DNA of 59,265 nt from Prevotella sp. (lineage in GTDB: Bacteria; Bacteroidota; Bacteroidia; Bacteroidales; Bacteroidaceae): the NCBI GenBank assembly GCA_017645645.1, contig JAGCOB010000012.1, positions 84,597-143,861 on the forward strand. The letters run 5' to 3'. A program made the position numbers and the translations under genes. Each line of letters begins with the position of its first letter. Within the stretch, counting starts at the first letter, position 1. Under the pieces are notes generated by a model that saw only the letters and a program-made list of their open reading frames with translations, ran no database searches and was not told where the DNA came from. Shown here one piece after another: positions 26,695 through 35,545 of this stretch.

Positions 26695-27836
26695 AATACT
26701 ATCTGATAGTGGGCGAAGCCAGTGGTGACCTCCATGCTTCTCATTTGATGCAGGCACTGAAGCAACAAGATCCGGATGCGGAGTTCCGTTTCTTCGGTGG
26801 CGACCTCATGACAGCTGTAGGAGGAACCAGGGTCAAACACTACAAGGAACTTGCCTATATGGGTTTTATTCCTGTTTTGCTTCATCTTCCTACGATTCTT
26901 CAGAATATGAAGAGATGCCAGCAGGATATCCTTCAGTGGCAACCGGATGTTGTCATCTTGGTCGACTATCCTGGTTTCAACCTGAAAATTGCCAAATTCA
27001 TCCACAGCCAAAAGCTAAAAGCTAACAGCCAACAGCCAAAGGTCTTTTACTATATTGCTCCGAAGATATGGGCATGGAAGGAGTATCGCATCAAAAATAT
27101 CAAACGCGATGTTGATGAACTCTTCTCCATTCTTCCTTTTGAGGTAGACTTCTTTGAGAAGAAGCATCATTATCCCATCCATTATGTGGGGAATCCAACG
27201 GCCCAGGAAGTGAGAGAGTTCTTAGAAGAGAGAGGAATGAGGAGAGAGGAGAGAGATAAGCCTCTCATCGCCCTGTTGGCAGGCTCCCGTCGACAGGAGA
27301 TCAAAGATAACCTCCCTGCCATGATAGCGGCGACAAGTCATCTGGCATCGCAGTATGATATTATACTGGCTGGTGCTCCAGGCATCGAGCGCTCGTATTA
27401 TGATAACTTCTTACAGGGAACATCCGTCAAACTCGTGGAGAATCAGACATACGCTTTGTTGGCGAAAGCGACGGCAGCCCTGGTAACCAGTGGTACGGCA
27501 ACTTTGGAGACCTGTATGTTCCGTGTTCCACAAGTGGTATGTTACGAGACTCCTATTCCTATAGTAATCGCTTTCTTACGGAAGCATCTTATCAAAGTGA
27601 AGTATATCTCTTTAGTCAATCTGATTGCTGACAAGGAGATAGTTCCTGAACTGGTGGCTGACACATTCTGTGTGGAGAATATCCGTACACATCTGGAAAC
27701 CATTCTTCCTGAAGGGACAGCCCGTCAGCAGATGCTAGACGGTTATGAGGAGGTACATCGTCGCTTGGGAAACAGTCATGCACCGGATGTGGCGGCACAG
27801 CAAATCATAGAGATTCTAAATCACAATAATAATTAA
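26691..27836 (+). CDS. lpxB: Lipid-A-disaccharide synthase
   Basis: 381 residues, GT19. It transfers 2,3-diacylglucosamine from UDP to lipid X at the inner membrane. N-terminal GEASGDLHA and FFGGDLM, then VVILVDYPGFNLKIAKF, YYIAPKIWAWKEYRI and the nucleotide-sugar site LLAGSRRQEIKDNLP and VTSGTATLET are all present. Between KFIHS and KVFYY, near residue 105, is an extra QKLKANSQQP encoded by five 7-bp repeats. A second low-complexity spot (REFLEERGMRREERDK) occurs near residue 178. Overlaps surE by 4 bp. Confidence 0.95.
   Translation: MKYYLIVGEASGDLHASHLMQALKQQDPDAEFRFFGGDLMTAVGGTRVKHYKELAYMGFIPVLLHLPTILQNMKRCQQDILQWQPDVVILVDYPGFNLKIAKFIHSQKLKANSQQPKVFYYIAPKIWAWKEYRIKNIKRDVDELFSILPFEVDFFEKKHHYPIHYVGNPTAQEVREFLEERGMRREERDKPLIALLAGSRRQEIKDNLPAMIAATSHLASQYDIILAGAPGIERSYYDNFLQGTSVKLVENQTYALLAKATAALVTSGTATLETCMFRVPQVVCYETPIPIVIAFLRKHLIKVKYISLVNLIADKEIVPELVADTFCVENIRTHLETILPEGTARQQMLDGYEEVHRRLGNSHAPDVAAQQIIEILNHNNN
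27004..27038 (+). repeat. Heptamer tandem array inside lpxB
   Basis: Five units (ACAGCCA, AAAGCTA, AAAGCTA, ACAGCCA, ACAGCCA) within the lpxB frame. The consensus is close to that of the arrays in alaS and at the parA stop. Confidence 0.85.
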
Positions 27837-27843
27837 TACATTT

Positions 27844-29160
27844 ATGAAAACATTATTATCATGGCTGGGTTTTGACTCCCAGAAACATTCCGTCAAAGTT
27901 GAGATGATGGCGGGATTGACAACCTTCCTTACCATGTCTTACATCCTTGCCGTCAACCCGATTATCCTCAGTGAGGCGGGTATGGACAAGGGTGCTGTTT
28001 TCTCTGCAACAGTGATTGCTGCTGCAGTGGCGACACTCGTAATGGCTTTCTATGCCAAGATGCCGTTTGCACTCGCTTCTGGTATGGGACTGAACGCCTT
28101 CTTTGCCTATACGCTGGTTTTGGTGATGGGCTTTACATGGCAAGAAGCTTTGGCTGCCGTATTTATAGAGGGTGTTTTCTTTATTTTCCTCACGATATTT
28201 AAAGTCCGTGAGTCTATCGTCAACTCCATCCCCCTGAACCTTCGCTACTCAATCTCCGTGGGTATCGGCTTGTTTGTTGCTTTTATCGGACTGAAGAATG
28301 GCGGTATTGTTGTTGTCAATGACTCAACCATTACAGGCTTGGGTCCTTGGACAGCAACTTCGATACTTGCTGCTTGCGGTATTTTGCTAGGTGCTATCTT
28401 GTTGGTGATGAAGGTTCGTGGAGCTTTGTTCTATACAATCCTTATCATGACAATCATAGGTATTCCCTTTGGTGTTACAGTGATTCCTGAGAATTTTACG
28501 ATATTGAGTCTTCCTGCTTCTTTGGATCCTGTTGCCTTTAAGATGGATTTCTCTCGTTTCTTCACGTTGGATATCGACTATTATATTGTAATAGCAACCC
28601 TGTTGTTTATGGATTTGTTTGACACTATTGGTACCCTGATAGGAACTTCTACGGCTGCTGGTATGGTGGATAAGAAAACGGGAAAGGTACAGAATCTGAA
28701 CAAGGCATTGATGGCTGATGCTGTGGGTACTACTGTAGGTGCCCTTTGCGGAACCTCTATAGTGACGACTTATTTGGAGAGTACGACAGGAATTGCGGCA
28801 GGTGGACGTACGGGGCTGACAGCATTCACTGTGGCAGCCTTGTTCTTCCTGTCCTTGTTCTTCTCTCCCATCTTCCTGATGATCCCGTCTGCCGCCACTA
28901 CCAGTGCATTGTTCTTGGTAGGTGTGATGATGCTCCGTCAGATTGTACATATCGACTTTATCGACTTCTCGGAATCGATGCCCTGTTTTGCTACCATACT
29001 GATGATACCTTTTACAGCAAGTATCTCAGAGGGTATTATCTTAGGTTTGTTCTCGTATGTCATTGTAAAGGTATGCACGGGTCGTCATCGTGAATTGACA
29101 GCAATGATGTATATCCTTTCCGCTTTCTTCGTATTGAAGTATGTTGCTCCGTTATTGTAA
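27844..29160 (+). CDS. NCS2-family purine permease (AzgA/PbuG type)
   Basis: 438 residues, about 12 membrane helices. The family marks are FLTMSYILAVNPIILSEAG near residue 29, SGMGLNAFFAYT near 80 and the paired half-helix segment LMADAVGTTVGALCGTSIVT near 285, all as in guanine/hypoxanthine transporters (COG2252). It should import purine bases by proton symport across the inner membrane. It follows lpxB by 7 bp and precedes a Tsx-like barrel by 36 bp, which may be its outer-membrane partner. Confidence 0.88.
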   Translation: MKTLLSWLGFDSQKHSVKVEMMAGLTTFLTMSYILAVNPIILSEAGMDKGAVFSATVIAAAVATLVMAFYAKMPFALASGMGLNAFFAYTLVLVMGFTWQEALAAVFIEGVFFIFLTIFKVRESIVNSIPLNLRYSISVGIGLFVAFIGLKNGGIVVVNDSTITGLGPWTATSILAACGILLGAILLVMKVRGALFYTILIMTIIGIPFGVTVIPENFTILSLPASLDPVAFKMDFSRFFTLDIDYYIVIATLLFMDLFDTIGTLIGTSTAAGMVDKKTGKVQNLNKALMADAVGTTVGALCGTSIVTTYLESTTGIAAGGRTGLTAFTVAALFFLSLFFSPIFLMIPSAATTSALFLVGVMMLRQIVHIDFIDFSESMPCFATILMIPFTASISEGIILGLFSYVIVKVCTGRHRELTAMMYILSAFFVLKYVAPLL

Positions 29161-29196
29161 TTATTTATTCATATCAAATATAATATCAAATACGTT

Positions 29197-29907
29197 ATGA
29201 AAAAACAGATTTTATCTTTTTTGTTCCTTGCCTCATGTATGGCTGTAGGAGCACAGAACATCCAGGTTCACTATGACTTTGGTCGTAACATCTACACAGG
29301 TGAAGAGGCTGGTCGCCCGAAGGTGACTATTACCCTTGAACAGTTCAAGGCCGACAAATGGGGCTCATGGTTCTATTTTGTGGATGTCGACCTGGGCAGT
29401 CATTTCACGGAGAGTGCCTATACGGAGATTTCCCGTGAGTTCAATTTGGGCAAGCAGTCGCCTTTTGCCGCTCATATCGAGTATGATGGTGGACTGAGCC
29501 GTAATGGTAGTTTCCAGCAGGCAGCTTTGTTGGGTGCCGCCTATAACGGTCATACAGCCGATTTCTCGAAGACGTGGTCCGTACAGTTGCTCTATAAGCA
29601 ATATTTCAAAAGCTACGAAAATACGCGTTCTTATGCCAGTGCACAGTTAACAGGTGTCTGGGGCATGAATTTCTTCAATAACAAGCTCCGTTTCTCAGGC
29701 TTCATTGACTTCTGGCGTGGTGAGAAAGCAAATAATCACGGATGTCTGGTCATCCTCTCTGAGCCTCAGTTGTGGTATAACTTCACTGAGCATTTCAGTG
29801 TAGGTACAGAGTGGGAATTCAGTAATAACTTCGTTTATAATTCTGATCCGGAGAGCACGAAGACTTTCTTCTGGAACCCGACGCTTGCCGTGAAATGGAA
29901 TTTCTAA
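29197..29907 (+). CDS. DUF5020 outer-membrane protein (Tsx-like)
   Basis: 236 residues with a signal peptide (ending AVGAQ). The mature part is a small antiparallel barrel with a C-terminal Phe (LAVKWNF), the usual barrel-insertion signal. It matches the DUF5020 pattern (IQVHYDFGRN, GSWFYFVDVDLG, FAAHIEYDGGL), related to nucleoside channel Tsx. Together with the purine permease upstream it suggests a nucleobase/nucleoside uptake route; that pairing is an inference from adjacency. The terminator lies 33 bp downstream. Confidence 0.8.
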   Translation: MKKQILSFLFLASCMAVGAQNIQVHYDFGRNIYTGEEAGRPKVTITLEQFKADKWGSWFYFVDVDLGSHFTESAYTEISREFNLGKQSPFAAHIEYDGGLSRNGSFQQAALLGAAYNGHTADFSKTWSVQLLYKQYFKSYENTRSYASAQLTGVWGMNFFNNKLRFSGFIDFWRGEKANNHGCLVILSEPQLWYNFTEHFSVGTEWEFSNNFVYNSDPESTKTFFWNPTLAVKWNF

Positions 29908-29939
29908 ATGGTGGATATATAATATCTCACAAAAAAGAC

Positions 29940-29971
29940 AGAGGTGGCATCGAAATGCCACCTCTCTTTTT
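29940..29971. terminator. Bidirectional terminator
   Basis: AGAGGTGGCAT and ATGCCACCTCT arms (11 bp, loop CGAA) with a T-run on both strands. It separates the convergent DUF5020 and GH5 genes. Confidence 0.85.
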
Positions 29972-29974
29972 CTC

Positions 29975-30931
29975 TTATTTATTGTATTTCTTCAGTAGGT
30001 TCTTGACGAGTTTACCATAGACCTTGATGACATCGTCAGGCCATGGACCTGTAGCAGTGGCACGGGGTAGGAGCATGGAGCAGCTCTCGTTTTTGTCGCT
30101 GATAGACCAGCAGACCCAACTGATACCTAAACGTTCGCACAACTGAATCCATTTCTCCTCGCTTTCTGGGTCAATCTTTCCGTCACCGGAAGCCTCAGTG
30201 GCTCCACTTTCGGAGATAAAGACGGGAACGCCCTTCTTCACAGCATCCTCCATGCGGTCACGCAGGTAGTCACCATGGGTGGCGGCATAGAAATGGACGG
30301 TATACATGATGTTTTTGAAACCTGTCAGCGGACTCTCGGCAACGAGGTGGATATCCTGATCCCAGTGGGGACAGCCTACCAGTACGATGTTGTCAGGGTC
30401 GTACTTACGAATCTCTCCAATCACCTCTGTGGCATATTTCTTCAGGTCAGCCCATGTGTCCTCGATAGGCTCGTTATATATCTCATAGATGACATGGGGA
30501 TACTTGCCGTATTTCTGTGCCATCTGACCAAAGAATTTCTTTGCCTCTGCTGTCTTCATCAGGTGAGAATGCCAATCGATGATGACATAGACGTTGTTCT
30601 TGATGGCAGCTTCGATGACGTTGGTCATACATTCCAGGGCATAGGAGGGATTCTCCAGATAATTATCCTCAATCATGATGCCCATGGCAGCACGGACGAC
30701 ACTGGCGTTCCAGTCTTCTTTCAAAGTCTTGACAGCCTTCTTGTTATAGAAGCGGGGCCAGATGTTATGCCAACCGAAACTGACACCTCTGAGGATGACG
30801 GGCTTGCCGTTCTGATCGCACAGCTGGGCACCCTTTACTTGTAACTGCCCGTATTGCTTCACGGGGTCTGCGGCATTGACAGTGTTGGCGATGCCAATGG
30901 CTAAAAAGATAATAGATAATAGCTTTTTCAT
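29975..30931 (-). CDS. Secreted GH5 endoglucanase (cellulase)
   Basis: 318 residues with a signal peptide (ending TVNAAD). Compact GH5 TIM barrel typical of endo-beta-1,4-glucanases: LRGVSFGWHNIW, NASVVRAAMGI, YVIIDWHSH, the acid/base Glu in VIYEIYNEP, TVHFYAATHG and the nucleophile Glu in VFISESGA. No carbohydrate-binding module. It starts 2 bp after cdsA, so it appears to be appended to the housekeeping rsfS-ftsH-cdsA operon. Confidence 0.9.
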   Translation of the reverse strand: MKKLLSIIFLAIGIANTVNAADPVKQYGQLQVKGAQLCDQNGKPVILRGVSFGWHNIWPRFYNKKAVKTLKEDWNASVVRAAMGIMIEDNYLENPSYALECMTNVIEAAIKNNVYVIIDWHSHLMKTAEAKKFFGQMAQKYGKYPHVIYEIYNEPIEDTWADLKKYATEVIGEIRKYDPDNIVLVGCPHWDQDIHLVAESPLTGFKNIMYTVHFYAATHGDYLRDRMEDAVKKGVPVFISESGATEASGDGKIDPESEEKWIQLCERLGISWVCWSISDKNESCSMLLPRATATGPWPDDVIKVYGKLVKNLLKKYNK

Positions 30932-30933
30932 AT

Positions 30934-31818
30934 TTAGAATAATGATATAGTGTACAGATATACGACGGCAGCAGGGATGGCAAGCAGTGAGGAATCGAAA
31001 CGGTCAAGCATACCGCCATGACCAGGCAGGATGCTGCCACTGTCCTTGATACCCAAGGTGCGCTTGAAGAGACTCTCCACCAAGTCGCCCCAGGTGCCGA
31101 AGACTACCACGACGAGTCCTAATCCTAGCCATTGTAGCATCGACAGCATACCGCAGGGTTTGATACCGAAATCCTGCAGATAGAGTCCGCCGTTGTCGAG
31201 GATACTGATTCCATAAGCTACCAGCAAGACAACAATGGCACCACCGATACTGCCTTCCCATGATTTCGCAGGCGAGATACGTGGGAAGAGTTTATGTCTG
31301 CCTATCAACGAACCCACGCAATAGGCTCCTGTGTCATTCATCCATAGGAAAATGAATACCGACAACGGTAGCATGGGATTAAAGACGACCAATCCCTCTG
31401 GTGATGCCGTGAAGGCAAGCACGTTGAGCAACGAGAAGGGTAGGGCAATATACATCTGTGAAAGCATTGTGTATGCCCAGTCGTTGACAGGGTCTTCTTG
31501 TTTCAGATAGAGCTCTGCCACCAACAGATAGACAATGGTAATCAGGTAGGGGATGAATACTACTGATTTGGCAGCTCCTCCATAGATGTCACTGCAGTAG
31601 TAGGTCATGGCGAAGAAGAAATACACTCCTGCCACCATACAGATAAAGCGGTTGATGGTTACTCCTGGACGGTCGTTGACTAATCCAGTAAACTCCCAGA
31701 CGGTCAGTCCTGTCACAATGGAGAACAACAGCACCATTGCCTCTGGGCGAAGGAAACTCGCTACGATGGCTGCGACAAAGATGATACCTGTAATGGTTCT
31801 GACGATAAAGTTATTCAT
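30934..31818 (-). CDS. cdsA: Phosphatidate cytidylyltransferase
   Basis: 294 residues, multiple membrane helices. CDP-diacylglycerol synthase, which feeds all phospholipid synthesis. The C-terminal signature is present: RISPAKSWEGSIGG, then LGIKDSGSILPGHGGMLDRFDS split over about 245-268, with the Lys, Asp and Arg residues that bind metal and CTP. It lies 4 bp after ftsH. Confidence 0.95.
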   Translation of the reverse strand: MNNFIVRTITGIIFVAAIVASFLRPEAMVLLFSIVTGLTVWEFTGLVNDRPGVTINRFICMVAGVYFFFAMTYYCSDIYGGAAKSVVFIPYLITIVYLLVAELYLKQEDPVNDWAYTMLSQMYIALPFSLLNVLAFTASPEGLVVFNPMLPLSVFIFLWMNDTGAYCVGSLIGRHKLFPRISPAKSWEGSIGGAIVVLLVAYGISILDNGGLYLQDFGIKPCGMLSMLQWLGLGLVVVVFGTWGDLVESLFKRTLGIKDSGSILPGHGGMLDRFDSSLLAIPAAVVYLYTISLF

Positions 31819-31822
31819 AGGC

Positions 31823-33871
31823 TTATTCTTGATAATCTGAGTTCTCTGAGTTCTCCGAGTTCTCTGAGTCCTCAGGCTTTTCAGGGATTAATCCCAGTTC
31901 CTTGGCTCTCTCCTCTGCCATGCGTTCTGCTTCGGCACGCTGTTGTGCCTCCAATAGTTCCTCGGCACGACTGGTCCAGGGACGCTTGCCGAAGATTTCC
32001 TCTACGTCGTCGGCGAAGATGACCTCACGGTCGATCAGCAGTTGAGCCAACTTGGCATGTCCCTCCTTGTGTTCTGTCAGGATATGCTTGGCACGCTCGT
32101 ATTGCTCGTTGATCATCTTCAGTACCTCTTCGTCCATGAGTTTTGCGGTGGTCTCCGAATAAGGACGCTGGAAAGAGTATTCATTATTATTATAATAGCA
32201 GATGTTTGGCAGTTTGTCGCTCATACCGGCATAGGCAATCATACCGTAGGCCTGTTTGGTAGTGCGCTCCAGATCGTTCATGGCACCTGTGGAGATGTGA
32301 CCAATGAAGAGTTCCTCAGCGGCACGACCGCCTAAGAGTGAACACATCTCGTCCAGCATTGCCTCTTTGGTCTGTAATACACGCTCTTCAGGCAGATACC
32401 AGGCGGCACCTAATGCCTGTCCACGGGGTACAATAGAAACTTTCACCAAAGGATTAGCAAACTCCGTAAACCAAGAAATGGTGGCGTGTCCTGCCTCATG
32501 GATGGCAATGCTGCGTTTCTCCGATTCAGTCATCACCTTTGTCTTCTTCTCCAGGCCACCGATGATACGGTCAACGGCATCGAGGAAATCTTGCTTGCCT
32601 ACGCTTTGACGGTTATGACGGGCGGCTATCAGGGCAGCCTCGTTACATACGTTGGCGATATCGGCACCGGAGAATCCCGGGGTCTGACGGGCCAGGAAGT
32701 CTACATCCACACTGTCGTCCAATTTCAAGGGTTTTAGGTGTACCTGGAATACTTCCTTCCGCTCGTTGAGGTCAGGCAGATCGACATGTATCTGGCGGTC
32801 GAAACGACCTGCACGGAGTAATGCGGAGTCCAACATATCGGCACGGTTGGTGGCGGCAAGGGTAATGATACCGCTGTTGGTGCCGAAGCCGTCCATCTCC
32901 GTTAACAAAGCATTCAGCGTGTTCTCGCGCTCATCGTTGCCGCCCATAGCGGGATTCTTCGAACGGGCACGTCCCACGGCATCTATCTCATCGATGAAGA
33001 TGATACAAGGGGCTTTCGATTTTGCCTGGTTGAAGAGGTCACGGACACGGGAGGCTCCCACACCTACGAACATCTCAACGAAGTCGGAACCACTCATGGA
33101 GAAGAAAGGAACACCAGCCTCACCGGCCACAGCCTTGGCAAGGAGTGTCTTACCAGTTCCTGGAGGACCTACCAGCAAGGCTCCTTTGGGAATCTTACCG
33201 CCTAAATCCGTATATTTCTGGGGACTCTTCAGGAAGTCCACAATCTCCTGCATCTCCTGTTTGGCACCAGCCTGACCAGCCACGTCCTTGAAGGTGATAC
33301 CTAAATCACCGCCTTTCTCATACATCTGTGCCTTCGACTTGCCGACGCTGAAGATGCCTCCACCTCCGCCCATGCCGCCGCCACCCATGCGGCGCATGAT
33401 GAAGATCCAGACGGCAATAATGGCACCGAAGAACAGCACGTTCATAATCAGCGAGTTCATGAACTCACTCTCACGACGGTTGTCATAGGCGAGCTCACCA
33501 CTGAACTTCTTTTGTTCACGAGCCTGGTTGATAAACTGCTCCACCTGGTCTACAGAGCCGAAGTCGACAGCCACAGTGGGTTCTTTGCCAGTGGCTTTCA
33601 CCCCTTGATGGAATACGTCACGGATATGTTCCGGCTTGACGTACATCTGTAGGGTATTCGTGTTCTTGTTAACGACAATCTTTGAGGCATAGCCCTTCAT
33701 CACCCACGTCTTGAAATTGCTATACGACGTGGTAGTCTGAACACTCGAGTTCTCGTTGCCATTGGTAAAGTAAAGTACTCCAAGGGCGACAATAGCTAAG
33801 ATGTATATCCAGTTCATATTGAACTTGGGCATATTCATCTTAGGATCGTTATTGATAGGTTTCTTGTTCAT
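31823..33871 (-). CDS. ftsH: ATP-dependent zinc metalloprotease FtsH
   Basis: 682 residues. Two N-terminal membrane helices (about 15-33 and 135-155) flank a periplasmic domain. The AAA module has Walker A GPPGTGKT, Walker [12 protein letters not shown] and the SRH region. The zinc site is HEAGH with a downstream Asp. It degrades misfolded membrane proteins and, in many bacteria, LpxC. The C-terminus is a degenerate repeat, [14 protein letters not shown], encoded by 9-bp units. The gene lies 12 bp after rsfS and 4 bp before cdsA. Confidence 0.97.
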   Translation of the reverse strand: MNKKPINNDPKMNMPKFNMNWIYILAIVALGVLYFTNGNENSSVQTTTSYSNFKTWVMKGYASKIVVNKNTNTLQMYVKPEHIRDVFHQGVKATGKEPTVAVDFGSVDQVEQFINQAREQKKFSGELAYDNRRESEFMNSLIMNVLFFGAIIAVWIFIMRRMGGGGMGGGGGIFSVGKSKAQMYEKGGDLGITFKDVAGQAGAKQEMQEIVDFLKSPQKYTDLGGKIPKGALLVGPPGTGKTLLAKAVAGEAGVPFFSMSGSDFVEMFVGVGASRVRDLFNQAKSKAPCIIFIDEIDAVGRARSKNPAMGGNDERENTLNALLTEMDGFGTNSGIITLAATNRADMLDSALLRAGRFDRQIHVDLPDLNERKEVFQVHLKPLKLDDSVDVDFLARQTPGFSGADIANVCNEAALIAARHNRQSVGKQDFLDAVDRIIGGLEKKTKVMTESEKRSIAIHEAGHATISWFTEFANPLVKVSIVPRGQALGAAWYLPEERVLQTKEAMLDEMCSLLGGRAAEELFIGHISTGAMNDLERTTKQAYGMIAYAGMSDKLPNICYYNNNEYSFQRPYSETTAKLMDEEVLKMINEQYERAKHILTEHKEGHAKLAQLLIDREVIFADDVEEIFGKRPWTSRAEELLEAQQRAEAERMAEERAKELGLIPEKPEDSENSENSENSDYQE

Positions 33872-33883
33872 ACTTTTATTTCT

Positions 33884-34243
33884 TTAGTCAAGGTCGGGAA
33901 CATGGGTCAAGTCTGCATCCTCCCAAAGATGCTCCAAGTCATAATACTCACGGACATCAGGCAAGAAGATATGCACCATGATGTCCGTATAGTCCATGGC
34001 CACCCATTGGGCATTTTCCAGTCCGGCGACGGCTGTTGGTTTCTCCCCTTTTTCTTTCCGTGCAAACTCGCCTACAGACTCAGTAATCGCCTCCACCTGT
34101 GAGGGCGAGTTGCCCTGACAGATGACGAAATAATGACAGATAGCCCCTTCGATACTGTTCAAGTCTGCGACGACGATGTTCGCGCCTTTCTTCTCCTGTA
34201 TTCCTTTTATGATGGTATCTACTAATTGAGATGTCACTTCCAT
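33884..34243 (-). CDS. rsfS: Ribosome silencing factor RsfS
   Basis: 119 residues, the RsfS/Iojap family, which binds uL14 and blocks subunit joining when nutrients are scarce. Family pattern: ANIVVADLNSIEGAICHYFVIC, VEAITESV, WVAMDYTDIMVHIFLPDVREYYDLE split over residues 80-104. First gene of the rsfS-ftsH-cdsA-GH5 unit. The -7 box TACCTTTG lies at 34280-34273, with an 11-bp TTGTAGCCAAA duplication between it and the start. Confidence 0.95.
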   Translation of the reverse strand: MEVTSQLVDTIIKGIQEKKGANIVVADLNSIEGAICHYFVICQGNSPSQVEAITESVGEFARKEKGEKPTAVAGLENAQWVAMDYTDIMVHIFLPDVREYYDLEHLWEDADLTHVPDLD

Positions 34244-34272
34244 TTAAATTCTTTTTGGCTACAATTTGGCTA

Positions 34273-34280
34273 CAAAGGTA
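34273..34280 (-). promoter_or_regulatory. -7 element of the rsfS operon
   Basis: TACCTTTG on the minus strand, 29 bp before the ATG at 34243. No clear -33 TTTG at the usual spacing. Confidence 0.5.
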
Positions 34281-34313
34281 CGAAAAAAATCTTATCTTTT
34301 TATTCCGTTTCGA

Positions 34314-35051
34314 TTATTTTTCTTTTGATTGACCAGACAGACGCAGGAACTCTTCGCGAGCAGCAGCTAAGTCTGCCATATATAAAGGACTCGTATGCAG
34401 ACGAGCGAAGACACCGGCAGCCATGAGGTATGAGGCATCTACATCGCTCTGCCAGTGGTAGCCGACAATGACGCGGCTCAGTCCCCACTCGTAGCCTAAT
34501 TTCAATAGTGAATCCTGACACTCGGGGTTAATCTCGCTGAGTACCAATGCCAGACCAAAACTGCGGATGGCGTGCCCAGAGGGGTAGGAGCCTGAATTGA
34601 ATTCTCTCTTCTCATGCTGGGGAAGAGGGGTCGACTCATTGAAGCGTGCGAACGGACGCCTGCGGTGATAGGCTTCTTTTGGCTTGACAACACTTAGTCG
34701 GAAGGTAATGACAGAGCGTTCTACCAGTTTGAAGATGGCAGGGGTTGCCTCTTTGGAAATAGTCATCCCAAAAGGTTTGCTGAAATACACAGCCATATCT
34801 TCTGGCATGACTACATCATGATCAACGGCATCCTTGCCACGCTCTGTGTCACGCATGGACTTCCCCCATATATACTGCGTGATGTCATATGCGAAATGAG
34901 GACCAAGGGTATCAGGTGGTGCGGGCAGCCACACAGCAGCGTTAGGCAGTTCTTCCTTTGAAAAATACGCCTCGCCCCATGGAATCTGTATCTGTGCCTG
35001 TCCCGTCATAGCGACAGCGGCAAATAGGATGATTATCAATCGTTTTTTCAT
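34314..35051 (-). CDS. Secreted PAP2-family acid phosphatase (PhoN type)
   Basis: 245 residues with a signal peptide (ending MTGQAQ). All three PAP2 motifs are present in class A acid phosphatase form: KPKEAYHRRRPF (about 120), GSYPSGHA with the catalytic His (about 153) and SRVIVGYHWQSDVDAS with the nucleophilic His (about 195). A periplasmic nonspecific phosphatase is most likely; a lipid phosphatase is possible but there are no membrane helices. Its own -7 box is at 35093-35100. It ends 70 bp before the rsfS start. Confidence 0.88.
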   Translation of the reverse strand: MKKRLIIILFAAVAMTGQAQIQIPWGEAYFSKEELPNAAVWLPAPPDTLGPHFAYDITQYIWGKSMRDTERGKDAVDHDVVMPEDMAVYFSKPFGMTISKEATPAIFKLVERSVITFRLSVVKPKEAYHRRRPFARFNESTPLPQHEKREFNSGSYPSGHAIRSFGLALVLSEINPECQDSLLKLGYEWGLSRVIVGYHWQSDVDASYLMAAGVFARLHTSPLYMADLAAAREEFLRLSGQSKEK

Positions 35052-35092
35052 ATTTTAATTCTTTGTCTTCTTTACCCAAAATCATTCTTGTG

Positions 35093-35100
35093 CAAAGATA
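35093..35100 (-). promoter_or_regulatory. -7 element of the PAP2 gene
   Basis: TATCTTTG on the minus strand, 41 bp before the ATG at 35051; no clear -33 TTTG. Beyond it, 35101-35280 is A+T-rich with one short perfect hairpin (CCCTCCTT against AAGGAGGG, 35148-35165) and no gene. Confidence 0.5.
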
Positions 35101-35280
35101 CAACTTTTTTATTTATATCTTTTATACTATCTATTTTTTTTCTTTTCCCCTCCTTCCAAGGAGGGTCAGTTTTATGGAGGGAAACAAGAATTTATCTCCT
35201 TGTCAGGAATTTCTATCAGCCATTATCACCATCCCTTCCACAAAAAAATATGAGTGTTTGCAAAAAAATAGCCGAAAAGT

Positions 35281-35311
35281 TTTGCTCATTCCGAAAAAAG
35301 CAGTACCTTTG
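35281..35311 (+). promoter_or_regulatory. Promoter of tRNA-Gln
   Basis: TTTG at 35281-35284, 19 bases, TACCTTTG at 35304-35311: full consensus. It gives a leader of about 100 nt before the tRNA. Confidence 0.75.
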
Positions 35312-35341
35312 CATCCGCAAATTGAGTTTTGCGGATGCAAA
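35308..35341 (+). repeat. Perfect 14-bp inverted repeat at the tRNA transcription start
   Basis: TTTGCATCCGCAAA and its exact reverse complement, 6 bp apart. The left arm includes the TTTG of the -7 box. A second hairpin (GCAAAAAA, CGAG, TTTTTTGC) follows at about 35358-35377. Confidence 0.75.
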
Positions 35342-35416
35342 GTCAGGCTGCGCCTCAGCAAAAAACGAGTTTTTTGCATTCGGTTTGCACTGACATTGCA
35401 GCACAAATAAAACGAG

Positions 35417-35487
35417 TGGGGTATGGTGTAATGGTAACACTACAGATTCTGGTCCTGTCATTCTTGGTTCGAGTCCGAGTACCCCAA
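35417..35487 (+). tRNA. tRNA-Gln, anticodon CUG
   Basis: 71 nt. The acceptor TGGGGTA/TACCCCA is fully paired with discriminator A. The D-arm is GTGT/ACAC, the anticodon loop TTCTGGT has CTG at 34-36, and the T-arm CTTGG/CCGAG has the TTCGAGT loop. The last anticodon-stem pair is an A-C mismatch (31-39). CCA is not encoded. It reads CAG codons. Confidence 0.95.
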
Positions 35488-35494
35488 CAGAAAA

Positions 35495-35531
35495 GCAAAA
35501 GGCTTCCACCATTGGAAGCCTTTTGCTTTTT
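35495..35531. terminator. Bidirectional terminator after tRNA-Gln
   Basis: A 14-bp stem (GCAAAAGGCTTCCA paired with its complement, loop of four) with T-runs on both strands. It ends the tRNA transcript and also the convergent nine-gene operon, whose last stop is at 35546. Confidence 0.9.
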
Positions 35532-35545
35532 CCTTGTTTGTCCTT

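Noticed and set aside
35063-35410. 115-codon plus-strand ORF before tRNA-Gln
   Set aside because: It runs through the tRNA promoter and its inverted repeat; the translation is low complexity.
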